Positions 55,031 to 64,000 of a stretch of DNA of 64,000 bases are shown here, one piece after another; position 1 is the first letter of the stretch, and each line of letters begins with the position of its first letter. The translations under genes and the position numbers were made by a program. The notes under the pieces are model-generated. The model was given only the letters and a program-made list of their open reading frames with translations. It searched no databases and was not told the origin of the DNA. Source of the stretch: Chrysomallon squamiferum (lineage: Eukaryota > Mollusca > Gastropoda > Neomphalida > Peltospiridae); contig CM022679.1 of assembly GCA_012295275.1 (NCBI GenBank), positions 8,788,169-8,852,168 on the forward strand, in the 5' to 3' direction.

Positions 55031-55722
55031 AAGATTAACAATAAAGAACACTTATTAAGCCTTGGACTAAAATTTCAGCTGACAAAATATTTTTTTTAAT
55101 TCTTGTCCAATGAAGAGAGATTTAAAATAAAATTAATACATTATAATTCAAGTATTTTTTTTTTAAATTAAAGGTTTTTGGAGCTAATTTTGGGACTAAT
55201 TGTTTAGATTTTGACTAAAAAAGAAGAGGCAAATACAGTTTCAGTTAGTAGACAAGTTTAGCTGAAATGTTACATTAACATATGGAACCCATATTGAACT
55301 GTGTTGTCCACTATTTTGTTATTTCCCATGCCATAGGTCCGTACTTGATCTAATACATGAATGGATTCTGTCTGTGCTAAACCTGTCTGTTATTTAGTGT
55401 AAATGTGATGGTGTAGAGGGAACTGATATTGTATGGTGCCAGTTTATGAAAGTTGAAGAGTCTGTAACATTTATTACATAACTGAAATATTACACAGACT
55501 GATAAAAATAAAATATTACATAATACTGCTTAGTCTATATATGTTTGTGTTTATGTGTGGATGTGTGTAAATGTCTATATATATATTTATGTATGTATAT
55601 GTCTAAATATATGTGTATGTAATGTGTGTGTGTGTGTGTTTTAAAACAACAATTAAGTTTTTTATTTTAAAGTATTTTTCTATATGCTTTCAAAAGTATG
55701 CTTTCTAAATATATTTATGTAA

Positions 55723-55754
<32 letters not shown>

Positions 55755-57898
55755 GTAACAACAATTCAGTTTTTTATTTTAAAGTATTTTTCTATATGCT
55801 TTCAAAAGTATTATAAATAAACATTTTAAATGCAGATTAAAAATAATATTTTACTCAGAGACACACACACTGCACTGAAAAAGGCAGAACAAAAACATAT
55901 TTATTTCTGGCATTGTTGCCTTCAGATAGGAATATCTGCATAACAAACTAATTACCTACACTATGTATGTGCTTGCATAGTTTGTAATTAAGCTACAGTT
56001 TAATGTTACAGATTCCTTTATTATTTTTGTTAGTGTTGGTAAACACATTATTTATTTATTTATAAATTGGTTATTTATTTAATTATTTTGCTAGTGTTCT
56101 CCATGTTATTTATTTATTTATAAATTTTTATTTAATTATTTTCCCATTTATTTATTTGTTTGTTTGTTTGTTTGTTTGTCTACTTATTTGCTTTTTATTT
56201 ATTTATTTTCATTTTAATTCATTTATTTGCTTCTTTTTTCTGTTTGTTTTACTTATTTATTTTTTTATTTGTTTATTTATTTCTGTATTAATTTTCAAAT
56301 TTCATAAAATTGTTATTGTTATTGTTATTGTTATAATTATTATTATTATTATGTTTTACTTTTTTGTTTTTTTTACTTATTGAGTATTATTATTATTATT
56401 ATTTATTTATTTTTTTTTTTTTATTCCATACCTTTCACAAAACTATTTTAGTGTTTATTTTTATTTTTTATTTTTATTATTTTTGCCCAATCTGCTAAAT
56501 TTATTTTTTTTTATTTTTTTTTTTTTTTATTTATTTTTTTTTTTTGTTGATAAACCTTTTGCACCTGAAATTACCATCAAACAAGAAATCTTACCAATAT
56601 GGATGAGAATTTCTAAAATCCAGATTTACATAAAATATATTCATTACTACATACAGAAAAAAAAAAAAAAACGTATAATTCAGTGCATGATAAATAATGG
56701 ACTGGAAAAATAAACTGCTTTTACAGTTCATTAAATTATTGAGCATTTTTCACAAGACTGTACTCACTGGCCTGTCATATTGATTCTGCAGAAAGTGTAT
56801 GTTCCTGAATAGTTCTAGAACATTCAAACTACTTATAAACAGTGATGCAATATAATAATATATACAACACCATGCATAGTGTGTGTAAAAATAAATAAAA
56901 ACCGTATGTGTTATTGTTATGTTAAAAGTAAAATGTTGTAGTACTACATAATATTGTATGTGTATGAAATACATAAAATGTTGTATTTTAGCTATATAAA
57001 CACATAAACAAATATTATTATGTTAATATGTAATACTTTTATGTAATTGTTATGTTGATACATAACATATTATACAATATTATGTTAATTCATAAAAAAT
57101 ATTATGTTAATACATAAATTATATACCATAAAAAACTGCTGTGTTAAAACATATATTTAAGTAATTATATAATACTGTCATTAAAATTTTTTTTTATGAT
57201 ATTGTTATTTGAATACAAAACATTTTAATACATAACATATTAATATATTTACATATGAGATAATATAATGTTATTATTTTCATAATAATATATAAAGTAT
57301 GCAAGCTATAATATAGTGTTATTTTAATACATAACATTATATTAATATTGTAAAACTATTCAAATTATAACGTAAAATATTGTTACTTTAACATATAACA
57401 TTATATAAAAATATAACATTATACAAGTTATACGATGATTTAATATGGTTATTTTAATACGCATTCAATAAATAACATACTAACGTATAATATTATATTA
57501 ATACATAATATTACATTAGCACATAACATTATATAAATACATTTTGAGTATAACATAACATTGTTGTATATCAATTTATAACATCTACATTAAAACACTG
57601 CTTCTACATTCTCTGAATATGCATTTATTAGAACAAACACATTGGACACATACATTAACTGATTATCATTATAATTAATAATTTACATACAAAACAAACC
57701 TTTGATTATGCTAGCCTAACCTTTAAACAATACCAGGCAAACACTCACAGTACGCTGCCACATGTGTTGGTGTGATGCTGTTGTTATTATTTGCATGTAT
57801 TTAAAGGTGAATAAACAAAATGCTTGATTTTGTTGAGTGCTTTTTATGTAACAAAATATGATGAAATTCATTCTTTGTTTATTTATTATGTGTATGTA

Positions 57899-57934
<36 letters not shown>

Positions 57935-58634
57935 TGTATGTTTCTGCATTTATACATTTTGTGTATTTATTTATTTATGTATATATGGACAGACTGATGC
58001 ATGAACATACATAGGTGTGTGTGTGTGTTTGTATGAATGCGTGTGTGTGTTTGTATGAATGTGTATGTGTGTTTGAATGTTTATATACTATATATATAAT
58101 CATATATCATATACAGGCTATAATTTATAATTTATGAGGAAATGTATGCATATATTAATATACAATACGTAATGTATATTAATATACAATACATAATAAT
58201 TTTAACAAGGGCTGCACACAAAACAAGATTACTTTTAAACAGAAGCATCAGGCCAGTCAGTGTATTGTTATCTTGTTACAGAATTTATAAACTAATACGT
58301 TTGTCAAGCTAATAACAGCAAGTGATAAGAATCAGTCACACCATGAGATATTTTATTTAATAAACACCAGTTTGCACTATAACCCGAGAGAAATCAATAG
58401 AGAGAGTCAGATCTACATGACAGGTTTTCTTCAATTACGAAAAGCTAGCCAGGGTGAAAGGAAATCTGCTCACAAACAATGAATAGGTAAAAGTAATTGC
58501 CTTTCTCTGCAGACAAACATTCACAAACATCTCTGAACAGGAGAAAAAAAAAAACACAAAAGGGAGTAATGATGAGATAATAATAAACAGATGATGGTTG
58601 AAATGATTAGATAAATTTTGCCTTGTGAATGGTG

Positions 58635-58710
<76 letters not shown>

Positions 58711-60129
58711 CTAATAATTCTTTGTGTGAAATGTGAAAAGCTTCAAAAACTTTTTTATTTTTTATTTTTATTTATTTTTTTTTTTTTTTTTATTTTTTAT
58801 TATTATTATTATTATTATTTATTTTTTATTATTATTATTATTATTTTTTTATTTTATTTTTTTATGCTCAAAATAACACTTGCACAGTTAAGTACAAGCC
58901 CAGTTTTTATATCACGTCTCTATTGAATTTTTTTTTTATCTTGCAAATAAATCTTGTAGGTTTTGTCCACAAGGTATTCAGACAGCTCCCGACCTGAAAT
59001 GTAAAATTCATGTAGCCTATTCATATTAGTTTGATTTCTTGTAGAAGCAGGCATGTTGGAACTTGGCGGTTCAGTCTCAATGGCTTTATTATATAAGATT
59101 TATTGGGAAGATAGCAAACGATTCCTTGATGTCAACAATTACACTGCTAACTCATGGATTGCATGCAGTGAGATTTTTTTTTCAATCTCGTATAATCATT
59201 ATACAAGAGAAAAAAAGACAACAGAGGTGTGAAATTGTCCTACATTAATAGATGAGTTATGAATTTGAGAATTTTGTTAAGCTGTTGATAAAATTACAAT
59301 GAATTGGGTCTTTTTTATTTTTTTTTATATTCAGAATCAAAAACAGTGAAGGATTTTAAATGTAAAGGTGTGTTAAAATAAATATCGTTCATTCAGAAAG
59401 CTTAAATATGTCTTTGAAACAACAACAATAAAACTCATGTACAGATGACAAAAGCTTTTGATATTAACAGCACTGAGTTTCATTTTAACAAACACATTAA
59501 ATACATACACACACAACATGGAAGATCAGTTCACTTGAAATGCATCAGTCATATTTTTACCTGATATTTTTATTTTATTTTTAAAATTTTTTACAATGAA
59601 GCTCATGCCCAAACCAGAATTATATCTACTATCATGTCCTCTATGTACAGTTAAAAAAAAAAAAAATAATAAAAAAATAAACCTTCTTTTCTTGTTGCTT
59701 TTACAGATTGTTTAATGTAATTAATTCATTAATAATAATAATAATAATAAATAAATAAAAAATATTTAAACAAAAGCTAGTCATAATATTTAAATAATCA
59801 CAAAATACATGCAAATCTTTCCAGTGGTAACCTTGATAATAAGATGAAAGTCACATAAAATACTTCTTGTTCATTTCTTAATTTCAACAAAAATCTCGTA
59901 CAAAGCAGGAATTTGCTAAGTGTATATTTAATGAAAAACTTGTTGTGCTTATTTATTACTATAAAAGTAGTATGTGCTGGAACTTAACAGAATATAACGT
60001 GTAAAACTATATAATATATAATAGACACATACATACAGACAGACAGACAGAGTTTAGTCAGTTTAAGTTGTAAATGTAATATAAACATATCTTGATATAT
60101 TTTAAGTTGTTACTATAATATAAAAGTAA
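55031..60129. repeat. Upstream intron, mixed simple repeats
   Basis: A direct duplication of about 110 bp at 55625-55810 (core gtatttttctatatgctttc), ATTT/ATT tracts at 56040-56540, a degenerate tract of cataacattatat type at 57000-57560, GT runs at 57898-57932, (GA)n at 58637-58709, and ATT at 58790-58860. Complex stretches at 55190-55480, 58200-58520 and 58890-59270 hold nothing I can recognise. Confidence 0.7.
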
Positions 60130-62150
60130 CCATAAACAATGTAAATTGTAAATATAAATATCACTTCATACAGTGTAACTATGTTATAAATATCACTTCA
60201 TACAGTTTAAATATGTTATAAATATCACTTCATAGTGTAAGTTGTAAATATGTTATAAATATCACTTCATGCAATGTAAGTTGTAAATATGTTATAAATG
60301 TCACTTCATACAGTGTAAGTTGTAAATATGTTATAAATATCACTTCATAGTGTAAGTTGTAAATATGTTATAAATATCACTTCATACAGTGTAAGTTGTA
60401 AATATGTTATAAATATCACTTCATACAGTGTAAGTTGTAAATATGTTATAAATATCACATCATACAGTGTAAGTTGTAAATATGTTATAAATATCACTTC
60501 ATACAGTGTAAGTTGTAAATATGTTATAAATATCACACCATACAGTGTAAGTTGTAAATATGTTATAAATATCACATCTACAGTGTAAGTTGTAAATATG
60601 TTATAAATATCACATCATACAGTGTAAGTTGTAAATATGTTATAAATATCACATCTACAGTGTAAGATGTAAATATGTTATAAATATGACTTCATACAGT
60701 GTAAGTTGTAAATATGTTATAAATATCACTTCATACAGTTTAAATATGTTATAAATATGTTATAAATATCATTTCATACAGTGTAAGTTGTAAATATGTT
60801 ATAAATATCACTTCATACAGTGTAAGTTGTAAATATGTTATAAATATCACTTCATACAGTTTAAATATGTTATAAATATGTTATAAATATCATTTCATAC
60901 AGTGTAAGTTGTAAATATGTTATAAATATCACTTCATAGTGTAAGTTGTAAATATGTTATAAATATCACTTCATACAGTGTAAGTTGTAAATATGTTATA
61001 AATATCACTTCATACAGTGTAAGTTGTAAATATGTTATAAATATCACTTCATACAGTTTAAATATGTTATAAATATGTTATAAATATCATTTCATACAGT
61101 GTAAGTTGTAAATATGTTATAAATATCACTTCATACAGTGTAAGTTGTAAATATGTTATAAATATCACTTCATACAGTGTAAGTTGTAAATATGTTATAA
61201 ATATCACTTCATACAGTGTAAGTTGTAAATATGTTATAAATATCACTTCATACAGTGTAAGTTGTAAATATGTTATAAATATCACTTCATACAGTGTAAG
61301 TTGTAAATATGTTATAAATATCACTTCATACAGTGTAATTGTAAATATGTTATAAATATCACTTCATACAGTGTAAGTTGTAAATATGTTATAAATATCA
61401 CTTCATGCAATGTAAGTTGTAAATATGTTATAAATATCACACCATACAGTGTAAGTTGTAAATATGTTATAAATATCACTTCATACAGTGTAAGTTGTAA
61501 ATATGTTATAAATATCACTTCATACAGTGTAAGATGTAAATATGTTATAAATATCACTTCACGCAGTGTAAGTTGTAAATATGTTATAAATATCACTTCA
61601 CACAGTGTAAGTTGTAAATATGTTATAAATATCACTTCACACAGTGTAAGTTGTAAATATGTTATAAATATCACTTCACACAGTGTAAGTTGTAAATATG
61701 TTATAAATATCACTTCACGCAGTGTAAGTTGTAAATATGTTATAAATATCACTTCACACAGTGTAAGTTGTAAATATGTTATAAATATCACTTCACACAG
61801 TGTAAGTTGTAAATATGTTATAAATATCACTTCATGCAGTGTAAGTTGTAAATATGTTATAAATATCACTTCACACAGTGTAAGTTGTAAATATGTTATA
61901 AATATCACTTCACACAGTGTAAGTTGTAAATATGTTATAAATATCACTTCACACAGTGTAAGTTGTAAATATGTTATAAATATCACTTCAAAGTGTAAGT
62001 TGTAAATATGTTATAAATATCACTTCACACAGTGTAAGTTGTAAATATGTTATAAATATCACTTCACGCAGTGTAAGTTGTAAATATGTTATAAATATCA
62101 TTTCACACAGTGTAAGTTGTAAAAATGTTATAAATATCACTTCATGCAGT
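60130..62150. repeat. 39-bp satellite-like array, about 50 copies
   Basis: Unit of 39 bp: agtgtaagttgtaaatatgt plus tataaatatcacttcatac. Most copies are over 90 percent alike by eye. Variants are blocked: cttcatac dominates 60130-61550 and cttcacac 61560-62110, with a compound variant (doubled atgttataaat) at about 60740, 60860 and 61060. Minus-strand open frames (13-residue peptide repeats) follow from the unit being a multiple of three. Confidence 0.97.
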
Positions 62151-62906
62151 GCAAACAGGCAATTTGAAAAGCAAAGTAAATTGTAAATATTTTTATAAAT
62201 GTAATTTCAGATAATGTAAACAGCCATTTTGCAGGTAACCTGAAACAAAGACAGTTATGAACATAATGATTATATTGATTTTTGAAGAGTGTATGACAAT
62301 TTACTATGTATTTGGGTCAAGTTGTTAACTGAAAGCCATAGTTCCTGCAATCACTGATTCTCCAGAGATGTAACACAGATACAGACAGACATTACTGAAG
62401 GATGAAAAGAGAAAATAAATTAAAGTCTTTGGTTTTTTAAAAATTTGTTTAGCAGTAAGCCTCATGTGAACGTTGTTGAATCTCGAATCTGTAGAAAAAA
62501 AACAGACTCTCAACAAATGACATTTAGTCACAGTTCAAAAAGTGAGAGACTGACTGAATGACAGAAGAAATGCTTTAAATTTTTTGACATCTGTTTTAAA
62601 AAGATAAATGTGTAAAAAGTCAAAAAATATATCATAGGTGTCGAGTCAGCTAATTGTAACTGAACGAAAGACGTTTTCAATTTTGTTTTTCTTTTAGAAA
62701 AAAAACTGGCCATATATTAAAGCAGAGAAGTCAAAGATAGTAAAAGAAAAAAATATATATATATATATATATATTTGGATCAACAAAGAATGAAAAGGGT
62801 AGGGAGAAGCATAGAAAACGACAGAAAGACAGAAACAGAAATGGAGAATATGACTGTAAGATAGAGAGATAGAGAGATCAAGAGATGGAGAATCAGAATT
62901 ATAGAC

Positions 62907-62945
<39 letters not shown>

Positions 62946-62976
62946 AGAGAGAGAGAGAGAGAGAGAGATAGACACT

Positions 62977-63028
<52 letters not shown>

Positions 63029-63450
63029 GTAATGTCACTATGTATTTGTAAAAAAACAGACAGATTATCAAGGAGAAGTAACAAATAAATGTAGAAAAAG
63101 TGGAAATGAAAAAGGAAGTTCCCTAATGGAGTTTTGCACCCTAAGCAAGAGACCTTGCTTCTTACTGTATAATTCTGCAACAAGAAATATTTGATTCTGT
63201 CACTGAACAAACACTACAGTGTGAAAACTCTGACAGTAATGGATCCATCAATAAAATAAAAAATCTTTAATAGAGTTTCTCGTTTTTATTTCTGAATGCC
63301 GAGCATGTGAAAGATGTTTAAGAAATCAAAATAATTATATCAGTAATCATTTTTTATTTATTTGGAAATACTCACCAAAGTGAATCATGATGGGTGTGTG
63401 TGTGTTTTTTTTTTTATTATTTCAAATTATTATTATTTTTATTATTATTG

Positions 63451-63488
<38 letters not shown>

Positions 63489-64000
63489 AATATTTTGTAG
63501 CTTTTCTTACAAAATTTTAAACAGATACAAATTATCAATGGATACTTTTGACCATAACTACATAAAAATAAACTAAGTATGATATTTATTTCAAAGAGAT
63601 TTTAATTTTTCATTTAATCTTAATATTAAATTAACTATCATTTTATCAAACATAATATTAATCATGAAACAAAAATCTTCCAATCACTATTTCTTTTAAC
63701 AAGAAGTGTCTCATCACTGGTTCTTTAAAAACCATGAACAGATATGGAGCACTGGTTGTATCGGGAAATAGCCTTGTAGAGGAATGCATGAGATGCTAAG
63801 ATAAAAAAAACCCACTGAATTTGACAAATCTTGGCATTCAGTTTTTTTTAATGGTGTCTATAAAAGAAGGCAATTTGTGGAATATTATAATTTTTTTATT
63901 TTTTTATTTGGGAATTTGTGTTTTCTTACATTTTATTGGTAAAAAAAAATAATAATAATAAAAGTAACAATAATAACAATAATAATAATAACAATAACGT
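62151..64000. repeat. Upstream intron end: GA and ATT microsatellites
   Basis: (TA)n at 62753-62774, GA/GAGG tracts at 62908-63026, an ATT tract at 63425-63490, and AAT at 63945-63998. The rest is AT-rich with no slo exon recognised. Confidence 0.8.

Noticed and set aside
55940-55990. Possible S3-S4 exon ending GTGTAG|gtaatt
   Set aside because: Its phase-1 end would fit, but the translation does not resemble the conserved S3-S4 sequence and has stops.
58925-59000. Minus-strand exon-like stretch after tttacatttcag, reading GRELSEYLVDKTYKIYLQ
   Set aside because: The acceptor is good and the frame is open, but there is no GT donor in reach, it does not resemble the S1-S4 part of Slo1, and the frame runs into A-rich sequence and a stop.
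61321-61986. 221-codon minus-strand frame with a 13-residue repeat
   Set aside because: It is the 39-bp array read in a stop-free frame; copy-to-copy changes show no codon preference and it sits in an intron.
63370-63390. Donor-like CTTTG|gtgagt on the gene strand
   Set aside because: No upstream acceptor or BK-like coding sequence precedes it; the sequence before it is poly(A) and CA repeat on the gene strand.

Overview
The window is animal nuclear DNA, strongly AT-rich (by eye about three quarters A+T) and full of micro- and minisatellites. It holds one recognisable gene, on the minus strand: the 3' two thirds of a Slo1-type (BK, KCNMA1/slo) large-conductance calcium- and voltage-activated potassium channel. 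I could place 26 exon segments: 20 look constitutive or nearly so, four of them supply the S4-pore-S6 core and RCK1 start; the rest are candidate cassettes and two alternative last exons. All junctions are GT-AG and the reading frame is kept through every join. The protein is protostome-like, and the repeat-rich AT-rich introns suggest a lophotrochozoan, probably a mollusc; that assignment is an inference.

Layout, in transcription order from high to low coordinates: 54226-64000 is part of a long upstream intron with a 2 kb array of a 39-bp repeat (60130-62150); the exons for the N-terminus, S0-S3 and start of S4 are not in the window. 54225-50102 encodes S4-S5, pore with TVGYGD filter, S6 and the start of the gating ring. 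49636-39170 encodes RCK1, ending in a CKTCH heme-type motif. 38273-23612 is the RCK1-RCK2 linker, broken into many small frame-preserving exons (36, 60, 58, 33, 39, 39 and 18 nt beside a 163-nt exon), which looks like a splicing-diversification zone. 19774-14599 encodes RCK2 with the calcium bowl. Two alternative C-terminal exons follow, proximal (13606-13677) and distal (9712-9828), each beginning V-Y-C-L and each with its own stop. 1-9711 is 3' UTR and downstream DNA without another gene that I can see.

The most interesting signals are (1) minisatellites built from the gene's own splice junctions, so that decoy donors or acceptors sit in tandem beside the real one (49.0-49.5 kb, 41.3-41.75 kb, 14.77-14.93 kb; in the last case the first decoy acceptor is 45 nt upstream and in frame); (2) the duplicated last exon; (3) a pair of 39-nt linker exons with the same phase and similar sequence, plus an 18-nt microexon; (4) an S6 lacking the usual di-glycine; and (5) a perfect 23-bp hairpin in an intron. 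Almost all other open frames in the window are low-complexity or tandem-repeat translations and are not annotated as genes.
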